Source: Odiellus spinosus (taxonomy: Eukaryota > Arthropoda > Arachnida > Opiliones > Phalangiidae). Taken from it: 64,000 nt of DNA. The DNA lies in assembly GCA_963920705.1 (NCBI GenBank), contig CAWUCO010000251.1, positions 620,001 through 684,000 of the forward strand, in the 5' to 3' direction. A program made the position numbers and the translations under genes. Shown here one piece after another: positions 41,723 to 56,291 of this stretch (the first letter of the stretch is position 1; each line of letters starts with the position of its first letter). The notes beneath the pieces were generated by a model. That model was not told where the DNA came from. It did not search any database and saw nothing but the letters and a program-made list of their open reading frames with translations.

Positions 41723-42486
41723 CTTTGGTTTTGTCTAAATTGCAAAATTGAAACAAATATAAAATTGGTTAAAATTAAGCAAAAACGCTTAAAAATCCAA
41801 GATTATTGGATTCAAATGGACACAAAACTTTTGATTTTAAAGCGATTTAGACAAAATTAAGACCACTCGAAAGACCAAATTTTGGTCTACCTAAAAAACA
41901 AGAGTTTTGGAAAATCCGTTGAAAAACATGGAAAATATGGCCAATTCAAAAAACATCTAATATCAAAAAGCGAATTTTTAAAATCTGAAATTTGACTATT
42001 ATGATATTGTATGATTTCTTGAATTGGCCATATTTTTCTTGTTTTTCAACGGATTTTTGAAAACTCTTATTATTTAGACTGTCCATTAATTGCTCTTTCG
42101 AATGACTTTGGTTTTGTCTAAATTGCAAAATTGAGACAAATATAAAATTGGTTAAAATTAAGCAAAAACGCTTAAAAATCCAAGATTATTGGATTCAAAT
42201 GGACACAAAACTTTTGATTTTAAAGCGATTTAGACAAAATTAAGACCACTCGAAAGAGAAAATATTGGTCTATCTAAAAAACAAAAGTTTTGGAAAATCC
42301 GTTGAAAAACATGGAAAATATGGCCAATTCAAAAAACATCTAATATCAAAAAGCGAATTTTTAAAATCTGAAATTTGACTATTTTGATATTGTATGATTT
42401 CTTGAATTGGCCATATTTTTCTTGTTTTTCAACGGATTTTTGAAAACTCTTATTATTTAGACTGTCCATTAATTGCTCTTTCGAAT
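40975..42486. repeat. 2-monomer tandem duplication (766 bp) inside the 20-monomer block
   Basis: The stretch 40,975-41,720 matches 41,741-42,486. Shared markers are 'attgaaacaaatat' (near 40982 and 41748), 'gactattatgatattg' (near 41228 and 41994) and 'gagaaaatattgg' with 'aacaaaagttttgg' (near 41491 and 42257). The corresponding place in copy 2 of the large block (48.6-49.4 kb) has only one such dimer. The dimer therefore either doubled after the large duplication or marks its junction. Confidence 0.8.
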
Positions 42487-45400
42487 GAATTTGGTTTTGT
42501 CTAAATTGCCAAAACGTGACAAATATAAAATTGGTTAAAATTAAGCAAAAACGCTTAAAAATCCAAGATTATTGGATTCAAATGGTAACAAAACTTTTGA
42601 TTTTTAAGCGATTTAGACAAAATTAAGACCACTCGAAAGAGCAAATATTGGTCTATCTAAAAAACAAGAGTTTTGGAAAATCCGTTGAAAAGCCAGGAAA
42701 ATATGGCCAATTCAAAAAACATCTAATATCAAAAAGCGAATTTTTAAAATCTGAAATTTGACTATTTTGATATTGTATGATTTCTTGAATTGGCCATATT
42801 TTTCTTGTTTTTCAACGGATTTTTGAAAACTCTTATTATTTAGACTGTCCATTAATTGCTCTTTCGAATGACTTTGGTTTTGTCTAAAGTGCAAAATTGA
42901 GACAAATATAAAATTGGTTAAAATTAAGCAAAAACGCTTAAAAATCCAAGATTATTGGATTCAAATGGACACAAAACTTTTGATTTTTAAGCGATTTAGA
43001 CAAAATTAAGACCACTCGAAAGAGCAAATTTTGGTCTATCTAAAAAACAAGAGTTTTGGAAAATCCGTTGAAAAACATGGAACATATAGCCAATTCAAAA
43101 AACATCTAATATCAAAAAGCGAATTTTTAAAATCTGAAATTTGACTATTTTGATATTGTATGATTTCTTGAATTGGCCATATTTTTCTTGTTTTTCAACG
43201 GATTTTTGAAAACTCTTATTATTTAGACTGTCCATTAATTGCTCTTTCGAATGAATTTTGTTTTGTCTAAATTTCCAAAACGTGACAAATATAAAATTGG
43301 TTAAAATTAAGCAAAAACGCTTAAAAATCCAAGATTATTGGATTCAAATGGACACAAAACTTTTGATTTTTAAGCTATTTAGACAAAATTAAGACCACTC
43401 GAAAGAGCAAATATTGGTCTATCTAAAAAACAAGAGTTTTGGAAAATCCGTTGAAAAGCCTGGAAAATATGGCCAATTCAAAAAACATCTAATATCAAAA
43501 AAGCGAATTTTTAAAATCTGAAATTTGACTATTTTGATATTGTATGATTTCTTGAATTGGCCATATTTTTCTTGTTTTTCAACGGATTTTTGAAAACTCT
43601 TAATATTTAGACTGTATATTAATTGCTCTTTCGATGACTTTGGTTTTGTCTAAATTGCAAAATTGTGACAAATATAAAATTGGTTAAAATTAAGCAAAAA
43701 CGCTTAAAAATCCAAGATTATTGGATTCAAATGGACACAAAACTTTTGATTTTTAAGCGATTTAGACAAAATTAAGACCACTCGAAAGAGCAAATATTGG
43801 TCTATCTAAAAAACAAGAGTTTTGGAAAATCCGTTGAAAAACATGGAAAATATGGCCAATTCAAAAAACATCTAATATCAAAAAGCGAATTTTTAAAATC
43901 TGAAATTTGACTATTTTGATATTGTATGATTTGTTGAATTGGCCATATTTTTCTTGTTTTTCAACGGATTTTTGAAAACTCTTATTATTTAGACTGTCCA
44001 TTAATTGCTCTTTCGAATGACTTTGGTTTTGTCTAAATTGCAAAATTGAGACAAATATAAAATTGGTTAAAATTAAGCAAAAACGCTTAAAAATCCAAGA
44101 TTATTGGATTCAAATGGCCACAAAACTTTTGATTTTAAAGCGATTTAGACAAAATTAAGACCACTCGAAAGACCAAATTTTTGTCTACCTAAAAAACAAG
44201 AGTTTTGGAAAATCCGTTGAAAAACATGGAAAATATGGCCAATTCAAAAAACATCTAATATCAAAAAGCGAATTTTTAAAATCTGAAATTTGACTATTTT
44301 GATATTGTATGATTTCTTGAATTGGCCATATTTTTCTTGTTTTTCAACGGATTTTTGAAAACTCTTTTTATTTAGACTGTCCATTAATTGCTCTTTCGAA
44401 TGAATTTGGTTTTGTCTAAATTGCCAAAACGTGACAAATATAAAATTGGTTAAAATTAAGCAAAAACGCTTAAAAATCCAAGATTATTGGATTCAAATGG
44501 ACACAAAACTTTTGATTTTTAAGCGATTTAGACAAAATTAAGACCACTCGAAAGAGCAAATAATGGTCTATCTAAAAAACAAGAGTTTTGGAAAATCCGT
44601 TGAAAAGCCTGGAAAATATGGCCAATTCAAAAAACATCTAATATCAAAAAGCGAATTTTTAAAATCTGAAATTTGACTATTTTGATATTGTATGATTTCT
44701 TGAATTGGCCATATTTTTCTTGTTTTTCAACGGATTTTTGAAAACTCTTAATATTTAGACTGTATATTAATTCCTCTTTAGATGACTTTGGTTTTGTCTA
44801 AATTGCAAAATTGTGACAAATATAAAATTGGTTAAAATTAAGCAAAAACACTTAAAAATCCAATATTATTGGATTCAAATGGACACAAAACTTTTGATTT
44901 TAAAGCGATTTAGATAAAATCAACACGTATCGAAAGAGCAAATATTGGTCTATCTAAAAAACAAGAGTTTTGGAAAATCCGTTGAAAAGCCTGGAAAATA
45001 TGGCCAATTCAAAAAACATCTAATATCAAAAAGCGAATTTTTAAAATCTGAAATTTGACTATTTTGATATTGTATGATTTCTTGAATTGGCCTTATTTTC
45101 CATGTTTTTCAACGGATTTTTGAAAACTCTTATTATTTAGACTGTCCATTAATTGCTCTTTCGAATGAATTTGGTTTTGTCTAAATTGCAAAATTGAGAC
45201 AAATATAAAATTGGTTAAAATTAAGCAAAAACGCTTAAAAATCCAAGATTATTGGATTCAAATGGACACAAAACTTTTGATTTTTAAGCGATTTAGACAA
45301 AATTAAGACCACTCGAAAGAGCAAATATTAGTCTATCTAAAAAACAAGAGTTTTGGAAAATCCGTTGAAAAACATGGAAAATATGGCCAATTCAAAAAAC

Positions 45401-48400
45401 ATCTAATATCAAAAAGCGAATTTTTAAAATCTGAAATTTGACTATTTTGATATTGTATGATTTCTTGAATTGGCCATATTTTTCTTGTTTTTCAACGGAT
45501 TTTTGAAAACTCTTATTATTTAGACTGTCCATTAATTGCTCTTTCGAATGACTTTGGTTTTGTCTAAATTGCAAAATTGAGACAAATATAATATTGGTTA
45601 AAATTAAGCAAAAACGCTTAAAAATCCAAGATTATTGGATTCAAATGGACACAAAACTTTTGATTTTAAAGCGATTTAGACAAAATTAAGACCACTCGAA
45701 AGACCAAATTTTGGTCTACCTAAAAAACAAGAGTTTTGGAAAATCCGTTGAAAAAGATGGAAAATATGGCCAATTCAAAAAACATCTAATATCAAAAAGC
45801 GAATTTTTAAAATCTGAAATTTGACTATTATGATATTGTATGATTTCTTGAATTGGCCATATTTTTCTTGTTTTTCAACGGATTTTTGAAAACTCTTATT
45901 ATTTAGACTGTCCATTAATTGCTCTTTCGAATGAATTTTGTTTTGTCTAAATTGCCAAAACGTGACAAATATAAAATTGGTTAAAATTAAGCAAAAACGC
46001 TTAAAAATCCAAGATTATTGGATTCAAATGGACACAAAACTTTTGACTTTTAAGCTATTTAGACAAAATTAAGACCACTCGAAAGAGCAAATTTTGGTCT
46101 ATCTAAAAAACAAGAGTTTTGGAAAATCCGTTGAAAAACATGGAAAATATGGCCAATTCAAAAAACATCTAATATCAAAAAGCGAATTTTTAAAATCTGA
46201 AATTTGACTATTTTGATATTGTATGATTTCTTGAATTGGCCATATTTTTCTTGTTTTTCAACGGATTTTTGAAAACTCTTAATATTTAGACTGTATATTA
46301 ATTGCTCTTTCGATGACTTTGGTTTTGTCTAAATTGCAAAATTGTGACAAATATAAAATTGGTTAAAATTAAGCAAAAACGCTTAAAAATCCAAGATTAT
46401 TGGATTCAAATGGTAACAAAACTTTTGATTTTTAAGCGATTTAGACAAAATTAAGACCACTCGAAAGAGCAAATTTTGGTCTATCTAAAAAACAAGAGTT
46501 TTGGAAAATCCGTTGAAAAACATGGAAAATATGGCCAATTCAAAAAAAATCTAATATCAAAAAGCGAATTTTTAAAATCTGAAATTTGACTATTTTGATA
46601 TTGTATGATTTCTTGAATTGGCCATATTTTTCTTGTTTTTCAACGGATTTTTGAAAACTCTTATTATTTAGACTGTCCATTAATTGCTCTTTCGAATGAC
46701 TTTGGTTTTGTCTAAATTGCAAAATTGAGACAAATATAATATTGGTTAAAATTAAGCAAAAACGCTTAAAAATCCAAGATTATTGGATTCAAATGGACAC
46801 AAAACTTTTGATTTTAAAGCGATTTAGACAAAATTAAGACCACTCGAAAGACCAAATTTTGGTCTACCTAAAAAACAAGAGTTTTGGAAAATCCGTTGAA
46901 AAACATGGAAAATATGGCCAATTCAAAAAACATCTAATATCAAAAAGCGAATTTTTAAAATCTGAAATTTGACTATTATGATATTGTATGATTTCTTGAA
47001 TTGGCCATATTTTTCTTGTTTTTCAACGGATTTTTGAAAACTCTTATTATTTAGACTGTCCATTAATTGCTCTTTCGAATGAATTTTGTTTTGTCTAAAT
47101 TGCCAAAACGTGACAAATATAAAATTGGTTAAAATTAAGCAAAAACGCTTAAAAATCCAAGATTATTGGATTCAAATGGACACAAAACTTTTGACTTTTA
47201 AGCTATTTAGACAAAATTAAGACCACTCGAAAGAGCAAATTTTGGTCTATCTAAAAAACAAGAGTTTTGGAAAATCCGTTGAAAAACATGGAAAATATGG
47301 CCAATTCAAAAAACATCTAATATCAAAAAGCGAATTTTTAAAATCTGAAATTTGACTATTTTGATATTGTATGATTTCTTGAATTGGCCATATTTTTCTT
47401 GTTTTTCAACGGATTTTTGAAAACTCTTATTATTTAGACTGTCCATTAATTGCTTTTTCGAATGACTTTGGTTTTGTCTAAATTGCAAAATTGAGACAAA
47501 TATAAAATTGGTTAAAATTAAGCAAAAACGCTTAAAAATCCAAGATTATTGGATTCAAATGGACACAAAACTTTTGATTTTTAAGCTATTTAGACAAAAT
47601 TAAGACCACTCGAAAGAGCAAATTTTGGTCTATCTAAAAAACAAGAGTTTTGGAAAATCCGTTGAAAAACATGGAAAATATGGCCAATTCAAAAAACATC
47701 TAATATCAAAAAGCGAATTTTTAAAATCTGAAATTTGACTATTTTGATATTGTATGATTTCTTGAATTGGCCATATTTTTCTTGTTTTTCAACGGATTTT
47801 TGAAAACTCTTATTATTTAGACTGTCCATTAATTGCTCTTTCGAATGAATTTTGTTTTGTCTAAATTTCCAAAACGTGACAAATATAAAATTTTTTAAAA
47901 TTAAGCAAAAACGCTTAAAAATCCAAGATTATTGGATTCAAATGGACACAAAACTTTTGATTTTTAAGCTATTTAGACAAAATTAAGACCACTCGAAAGA
48001 GCAAATATTGGTCTATCTAAAAAACAAGAGTTTTGGAAAGTCCGTTGAAAAGCCTGGAAAATATGGCCAATTCAAAAAACATCTAATATCAAAAAGCGAA
48101 TTTTTAAAATCTGATATTTGACTATTTTGATATTGTATGATTTCTTGACTTGGCCATATTTTTCTTGTTTTTCAACGGATTTTTGAAAACTCTTAATATT
48201 TAGACTGTATATTAATTGCTCTTTCGATGACTTTGGTTTTGTCTAAGTTGCAAAATTGTGACAAATATAAAATTGGTTAAAATTAAGCAAAAACGCTTAA
48301 AAATCCAAGATTATTGGATTCAAATGGTAACAAAACTTTTGATTTTTAAGCGATTTAGACAAAATTAAGACCACTCGAAAGAGCAAATTTTGGTCTATCT

Positions 48401-49379
48401 AAAAAACAAGAGTTTTGGAAAATCCGTTGAAAAACATGGAAAATATGGCCAATTCAAAAAAAATCTAATATCAAAAAGCGAATTTTTAAAATCTGAAATT
48501 TGACTATTTTGATATTGTATGATTTCTTGAATTGGCCATATTTTTCTTGTTTTTCAACGGATTTTTGAAAACTCTTATTATTTAGACTGTCCATTAATTG
48601 CTCTTTCGAATGACTTTGGTTTTGTCTAAATTGCAAAATTGAAACAAATATAAAATTGGTTAAAATTAAGCAAAAACGCTTAAAAATCCAAGATTATTGG
48701 ATTCAAATGGACACAAAACTTTTGATTTTAAAGCGATTTAGACAAAATTAAGACCACTCGAAAGACCAAATTTTGGTCTACCTAAAAAACAAGAGTTTTG
48801 GAAAATCCGTTGAAAAACATGGAAAATATGGCCAATTCAAAAAACATCTAATATCAAAAAGCGAATTTTTAAAATCTGAAATTTGACTATTATGATATTG
48901 TATGATTTCTTGAATTGGCCATATTTTTCTTGTTTTTCAACGGATTTTTGAAAACTCTTATTATTTAGACTGTCCATTAATTGCTCTTTCGAATGACTTT
49001 GGTTTTGTCTAAATTGCAAAATTGAGACAAATATAAAATTGGTTAAAATTAAGCAAAAACGCTTAAAAATCCAAGATTATTGGATTCAAATGGACACAAA
49101 ACTTTTGATTTTAAAGCGATTTAGACAAAATTAAGACCACTCGAAAGAGAAAATATTGGTCTATCTAAAAAACAAAAGTTTTGGAAAATCCGTTGAAAAA
49201 CATGGAAAATATGGCCAATTCAAAAAACATCTAATATCAAAAAGCGAATTTTTAAAATCTGAAATTTGACTATTTTGATATTGTATGATTTCTTGAATTG
49301 GCCATATTTTTCTTGTTTTTCAACGGATTTTTGAAAACTCTTATTATTTAGACTGTCCATTAATTGCTCTTTCGAATGA
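42286..49379. repeat. 20-monomer segmental duplication, copy 2
   Basis: Second copy of the block. No difference from copy 1 was found at any private site compared, including linker variants such as 'aaattttttaaaattaag' (near 40230/47887) and 'tgtctaagttgc' (near 40583/48240). The homogeneity over about 7 kb, in an array where unrelated monomers differ by several percent, implies a recent event or a collapsed/duplicated assembly path. The copies are separated by about 560 bp that belongs to the internal 766-bp duplication. Confidence 0.9.
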
Positions 49380-50171
49380 ATTTTGTTTTGTCTAAATTTC
49401 CAAAACGTGACAAATATAAAATTTTTTAAAATTAAGCAAAAACGCTTAAAAATCCAAGATTATTGGATTCAAATGGACACAAAACTTTTGATTTTTAAGC
49501 TATTTAGACAAAATTAAGACCACTCGAAAGAGCAAATATTGGTCTATCTAAAAAACAAGAGTTTTGGAAAGTCCGTTGAAAAGCCTGGAAAATATGGCCA
49601 ATTCAAAAAACATCTAATATCAAAAAGCGAATTTTTAAAATCTGATATTTGACTATTTTGATATTGTATGATTTCTTGACTTGGCCATATTTTTCTTGTT
49701 TTTCAACGGATTTTTGAAAACTCTTAATATTTAGACTGTATATTAATTGCTCTTTCGATGACTTTGGTTTTGTCTAAGTTGCAAAATTGTGACAAATATA
49801 AAATTGGTTAAAATTAAGCAAAAACGCTTAAAAATCCAAGATTATTGGATTCAAATGGTAACAAAACTTTTGATTTTTAAGCGATTTAGACAAAATTAAG
49901 ACCACTCGAAAGAGCAAATTTTGGTCTATCTAAAAAACAAGAGTTTTGGAAAATCCGTTGAAAAACATGGAAAATATGGCCAATTCAAAAAAAATCTAAT
50001 ATCAAAAAGCGAATTTTTAAAATCTGAAATTTGACTATTTTGATATTGTATGATTTCTTGAATTGGCCATATTTTTCTTGTTTTTCAACGGATTTTTGAA
50101 AACTCTTATTATTTAGACTGTCCATTAATTGCTCTTTCGAATGACTTTGGTTTTGTCTAAATTGCAAAATT
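47843..50171. repeat. 4-monomer tandem repeat at the right end of the 20-monomer block (1,531-bp shift)
   Basis: The stretch 47,843-48,640 matches 49,374-50,171. It includes 'gaattttgttttgtc', 'ctaaatttccaaaacg', 'aaattttttaaaattaag', 'ggaaagtccgttg', 'ctgatatttgac', 'ttgacttggccat' and 'ctaagttgcaaaattg'. The second copy starts within a few bases of where the 7,657-bp match ends (49,379), so the array switches from one parent alignment to the other at this point. This marks a recombination junction inside a monomer right arm. Confidence 0.82.
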
Positions 50172-52847
50172 GAGACAAATATAAAATTGGTTAAAATTAA
50201 GCAAAAACGCTTAAAAATCCAAGATTATTGGATTCAAATGGACACAAAACTTTTGATTTTAAAGCGATTTAGACAAAATTAAGACCACTCGAAAGACCAA
50301 ATTTTGGTCTACCTAAAAAACAAGAGTTTTGGAAAATCCGTTGAAAAACATGGAAAATATGGCCAATTCAAAAAACATCTAATATCAAAAAGCGAATTTT
50401 TAAAATCTGAAATTTGACTATTATGATATTGTATGATTTCTTGAATTGGCCATATTTTTCTTGTTTTTCAACGGATTTTTGAAAACTCTTATTATTTAGA
50501 CTGTCCATTAATTGCTCTTTCGAATGAATTTTGTTTTGTCTAAATTGCCAAAACGTGACAAATATAAAATTGGTTAAAATTAAGCAAAAACGCTTAAAAA
50601 TCCAAGATTATTGGATTCAAATGGACACAAAACTTTTGACTTTTAAGCTATTTAGACAAAATTAAGACCACTCGAAAGAGCAAATATTGGTCTATCTAAA
50701 AAACAAGAGTTTTGGAAAATCCGTTGAAAAGCCTGGAAAATATGGCCAATTCAAAAAACATCTAATATCCAAAAGCGAATTTTTAAAATCTTAAATTTGA
50801 CTATTTTGATATTGTATGATTTCTTGAATTTGCCATATTTTTCTTGTTTTTCAACGGATTTTTGAAAACTCTTATTATTTAGACTTTCTAATAATTGCTC
50901 TTTCGAATGACTTTGGTTTTGTCTAAATTGCCAAAACGTGACAAATATAAAATTGGTTAAAATTAAGCAAAAACGCTTAAAAGTCCAAGATTATTGGATT
51001 CAAATGGACACAAAACTTTTGATTTTTAAGCTATTTAGACAAAATTAAGACCACTCGAAAGACCAAATTTTATTCTATCTAAAAAATTAGAGTTTTGGAA
51101 AATCCGTTGAAAAACATGGAAAATATGGCCAATTCAAAAAACATCTAATATCAAAAAGCGAATTTTTAAAATCTGAAATTTGACTATTTTGATATTGTAT
51201 GATTTCTTGAATTGGCCATATTTTTCTTGTTTTTCAACGGATTTTTGAAAACTCTTAATATTTAGACTGTCCATTAATTGCTCTTTCGATGACTTTGGTT
51301 TTGTCTAAATTGCAAAATTGTGACAAATATAAAATTGGTTAAAATTAAGCAAAAACACTTAAAAATCTAAGATTATTGGATTCAAATGGACACAAAACTT
51401 TTGATTTTAAAGCGATTAAGACAAAATTAAGACCACTCGAAAGACCAAATTTTGGTCTATCTAAAAAAACAAGAGTTTTGGAAAATCCGTTGAAAAACAT
51501 GGAAAATATGGCCAATTCAAAAAACATCTAATATCAAAAAGCGAATTTTTAAAATCTGAAATTTGACTATTTTGATATTGTATGATTTCTTGAATTGGCC
51601 ATATTTTTCTTGTTTTTCAACGGATTTTTGAAAACTCTTATTATTTAGACTGTCCATTAATTGCTCTTTCGAATGAATTTGGTTTTGTCTAAATTGCCAA
51701 AACGTGACAAATATAAAATTGGTTAAAATTAAGCAAAAACGCTTAAAAATCCAAGATTATTGGATTCAAATGGTAACAAAACATTTGATTTTTAAGCGAT
51801 TTAGACAAAATCAACACGTATCGAAAGAGCAAATTTTATTCTATCTAAAAAACAAGAGTTTTGGAAAATCCGTTGAAAAACCTGGAAAATATGGCCAATT
51901 CAAAAAACATCTAATATCAAAAAGCAGATTTTTAAAATCTGAAATTTGACTATTTTGATATTGTATGATTTCTTGAATTGGCCATATTTTTCTTGTTTTT
52001 CAACGGATTTTTGAAAACTCTTATTATTTAGACTGTCCATTAATTGCTCTTTCGAATGACTTTGGTTTTGTCTAAATTGCCAAAACGTGACAAATATAAA
52101 ATGGGTTGAAATGAAGCTAAAACGCTTAAAAATCAAACATTATTGGATTCAAATGGACACAAAACATTTGATTTTTAAGCGATTTAGACAAAATTAACAC
52201 GTATCGAAAGAGCAAATATTGGTCTATCTAAAAAACAAGAGTTTTGGAAAATCCGTTGAAAAACATGGAAAATATAGCCAATTCAAAAAACATCTAATAT
52301 CAAAAAGCGAATTTTTAAAATCTGAAATTTGACTATTTTGATATTGTATGATTTCTTGAATTGGCCACATTTTTCTTGTTTTTCAACGGATTTTTGAAAA
52401 CTCTTATTATTTAGACTGTCCATTAATTGCTCTTTCGAATGACTTTGGTTTTGTCTAAATTGCCAAAACGTGACAAATATAAAATTGGTTAAAATTAAGC
52501 AAAAACGCTTAAAAATCCAAGATTATTGGATTCAAATGGACACAAAACTTTTGATTTTTAAGCGATTTAGACAAAATTAAGACCACTCGAAAGAGCAAAT
52601 ATTAGTCTATCTAAAAAACAAGAGTTTTGGAAAATCCGTTGAAAAACATGGAAAATATGGCCAATTCAAAAAACATCTAATATCAAAAAGCGAATTTTTA
52701 AAATCAGAAATTTGACTATTTTGATATTGTATGATTTCTTGAATTGGCCATATTTTTCTTGTTTTTCAACGGATTTTTGAAAACTCTTAATATTTAGACT
52801 GTCCATTAATTGCTCTTTCGATGACTTTGGTTTTGTCTAGATTGCAA
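50172..52847. repeat. Transition zone of diverged monomers
   Basis: About seven monomers lie here. The first resembles the 38-39 kb types ('gactattatgatattg', 'ttgacttttaagctattt'). It is followed by units with private changes: 'gactttctaataattgc' (50.88 kb), 'attttattctatc' with 'aaaaaattagag' (51.07 kb), 'gcgattaagac' (51.41 kb) and an extra A in 'ctaaaaaaacaag' (51.46 kb). At 51.8 and 52.2 kb the 'aacacgtatcg' left-arm haplotype appears; the 52.2-kb copy keeps TAA ('aattaacacg'). No higher-order unit was found and no gene. Confidence 0.7.
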
Positions 52848-55800
52848 AATTGTGACAAATATAAAATTGGTTAAAATTAAGCAAAAACACTTAAAAATCC
52901 AAGATTATTGGATTCAAATGGACACAAAACTTTTGATTTTAAAGCGATTAAGACAAAATTTAGACCACTCGAAAGACCAAATTTTGGTCTATCTAAAAAA
53001 CAAGAGTTTTGGAAAATCCGTTGAAAAACATGGAAAATATGGCCAATTCAAAAAACATCTAATATCAAAAAGTGAATTTTTAAAATCTGAAATTTGACTA
53101 TTTTGATATTGTATGATTTCTTGAATTGGCCATATTTTTCTTGTTTTTCAACGGATTTTTGAAAACTCTTATTATTTAGACTGTCCATTAATTGCTCTTT
53201 CGAATGAATTTGGTTTTGTCTAAATTGCCAAAACGTGACAAATATAAAATTGGTTAAAATTAAGCAAAAACGCTTAAAAACCCAAGATTATTGGATTCAA
53301 ATGGTAACAAAACATTTGATTTTTAAGCGATTTAGACAAAATCAACACGTATCGAAAGAGCAAATATTGGTCTATCTAAAAAACAAGAGTTTTGGAAAAT
53401 CCGTTGAAAAACATGGAAAATATGGCCAATTCAAAAAACATCTAATATCAAAAAGCGAATTTTTAAAATCTGAAATTTGACTATTTTGATATTGTATGAT
53501 TTCTTGAATTGGCCATATTTTTCTTGTTTTTCAACGGATTTTTGAAAACTCTTATTATTTAGACTGTCCATTAATTGCTCTTTCGAATGACTTTGGTTTT
53601 GTCTAAATTGCCAAAACGCGACAAATATAAAATTGGTTAAAATTAAGCAAAAACGCTTAAAAATACAAGATTATTGGATTCAAATGGACACAGAACTTTT
53701 GATTTTTAAGCGATTTAGACAAAATTAAGACCACTCGAAAGAGCAAATATTGGTCTATCTAAAAAACAAGAGTTTTGGAAAATCCGTTGAAAAGCCTGGA
53801 AAATATGGCCAATTCAAAAAACATCTAATATCAAAAAGCGAATTTTTAAAATCTGAAATTTGACTATTTTGATATTGTATGATTTCTTGAATTGGCCATA
53901 TTTTTCTTGTTTTTCAACGGATTTTTGAAAACTCTTATTATTTAGACTGTCCATTAATTGCTCTTTCGAATGACTTTGGTTTTGTCTAAATTGCAAAATT
54001 GTGACAAATATAAAATTGGTTAAAATTAAGCAAAAACACTTAAAAATCCAAGATTATTGGATTCAAATGGACACAAAACTTTTGATTTTAAAGCGATTTA
54101 GACAAAATTAAGACAACTCGAAAGACCAAATTTTGGTCTATCTAAAAAACAAGAGTTTTGGAAAATCCGTTGAAAAACATGGAAAATATGGCCAATTCAA
54201 AAAACATCTAATATCCAAAAGCGAATTTTTAAAATCTGAAATTTGACTATTTTGATATTGTATGATTTCTTGAATTTGCCATATTTTTCTTGTTTTTCAA
54301 CGGATTTTTGAAAACTCTTATTATTTAGACTGTCCATTAATTGCTCTTTCGATGACTTTGGTTTGTCTAAATTGCAAAATTGTGACAAATATAAAATTGG
54401 TTAAAATTAAGCAAAAACGCTTAAAAATCCAAGATTATTGGATTCAAATGGACACAAAACTTTTGATTTTTAAGCGATTTAGACAAAATTAAGACCACTC
54501 GAAAGAGAAAATATTGGTCTATCTAAAAAACAAGAGTTTTGGAAAATCCGTTGAAAAACATCGAAAATATGGCCAATTCAAAAAACATCTAATATCCAAA
54601 AGCGAATTTTTAAAATCTGAAATTTGACTATTTTGATATTGTATGATTTCTTGAATTGGCCATATTTTTCTTGTTTTTCAACGGATTTTTGAAAACTCTT
54701 ATTATTTAGACTGTCTATTAATTGCTCTTTCGAATGACTTTGGTTTTGTCTAAATTGCCAAAACGTGACAAATATAAAATGGGTTGAAATGAAGCTAAAA
54801 CGCTTAAAAATCAAACATTATTGGATTCAAATGGACACAAAACATTTGATTTTTAAGCGATTTAGACAAAATCAACACCTATCGAAAGAGCAAATATTGG
54901 TCTATCTAAAAAACAAGAGTTTTGGAAAATCCGTTGAAAAACCTGGAAAATATGGCCAATTCAAAAAACATCTAATATCAAAAAGCAAATTTTTAAAATC
55001 TGAAATTTGACTATTTTGATATTGTATGATTTCTTGAATTGGCCATATTTTTCTTGTTTTTCAACGGATTTTTGAAAACTCTTATTATTTAGACTGTCCA
55101 TTAATTCTCTTTCGAATGACTTTGGTTTTGTCTAAATTGCAAAATTGAGACAAATATAAAATTGGTTAAAATTAAGCAAAAACGCTTAAAAATCCAAGAT
55201 TATTGGATTCAAATGGACACAAAACGTTTGATTTTTAAGCGATTTAGACAAAATTAAGACCACTCGAAAGAGAAAATAGTGGTCTATCTAAAAAACAAGA
55301 GTTTTTGAAAATACGTTGAAAAACATGGAAAATATGGCCAATTCAAAAAACATCTAATATCAAAAAGCGAATTTTTAAAATCTGAAATTTGACTATTTTG
55401 ATATTGTATGATTTCTTGAATTGGCCATATTTTTCTTGTTTTTCAACGGATTTTTGAAAACTCTTATTATTTAGACTGTCCATTAATTGCTCTTTCGAAT
55501 GAATTTTGTTTTGTCTAAATTTCCAAAACGTGACAAATATAAAATTGGTTAAAATTAAGCAAAAACGCTTAAAAATCCAAGATTATTGGATTCAAATGGA
55601 CACAAAACTTTTGATTTTAAAGCGATTTAGACAAAATTAAGACCACTCGAAAGAGAAAATATTGGTCTATCTAAAAAACAAAAGTTTTGGAAAATCCGTT
55701 GAAAAACATGGAAAATATGGCCAATTCAAAAAACATCTAATATCAAAAAGCGAATTTTTAAAATCTGAAATTTGACTATTTTGATATTGTATGATTTCTT

Positions 55801-56291
55801 GAATTGGCCATATTTTTCTTGTTTTTCAACGGATTTTTGAAAACTCTTATTATTTAGACTGTCCATTAATTGCTCTTTCGAATGAATTTTGTTTCGTCTA
55901 AATTTCCAAAACGTGACAAATATAAAATTTTTTTAAAATTAAGCAAAAACGTTTAAAAATCCAAGATTATTGGATTCAAATGGACACAAAACTTTTGATT
56001 TTTAAGCTATTTAGACAAAATTAAGACCACTCGAAAGAGCAAATATTGGTCTATCTAAAAAACAAGAGTTTTGGAAAGTCCGTTGAAAAGCCTGGAAAAT
56101 ATGGCCAATTCAAAAAACATCTAATATCAAAAAGCGAATTTTTAAAATCTGATATTTGACTATTTTGATATTGTATGATTTCTTGAATTGGCCATATTTT
56201 TCTTGTTTTTCAACGGATTTTTGAAAACTCTTAATATTTAGACTGTATATTAATTGCTCTTTCGATGACTTTGGTTTTGTCTAAATTGCAT
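52848..56291. repeat. 9-monomer tandem duplication, copy 1 (3,444 bp)
   Basis: This matches the next 3,444 bp throughout. Shared private markers are 'aaaatttagaccactcg' (near 52954/56398), 'acgcttaaaaacccaag' (near 53270/56714), 'acgcgacaaat' with 'aaaatacaag' and 'gacacagaac' (53.62-53.70 and 57.06-57.14 kb), 'agacaactcg' (near 54111/57555), 'gactttggtttgtc' (near 54354/57798), 'aacaccta' (near 54873/58317), 'ttaattctctttcg' with two bases lost (near 55099/58543) and 'tttgtttcgtc' (near 55888/59332). One difference was noticed: 'aaatccaag' near 52898 versus 'aaattcaag' near 56342. Confidence 0.9.
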
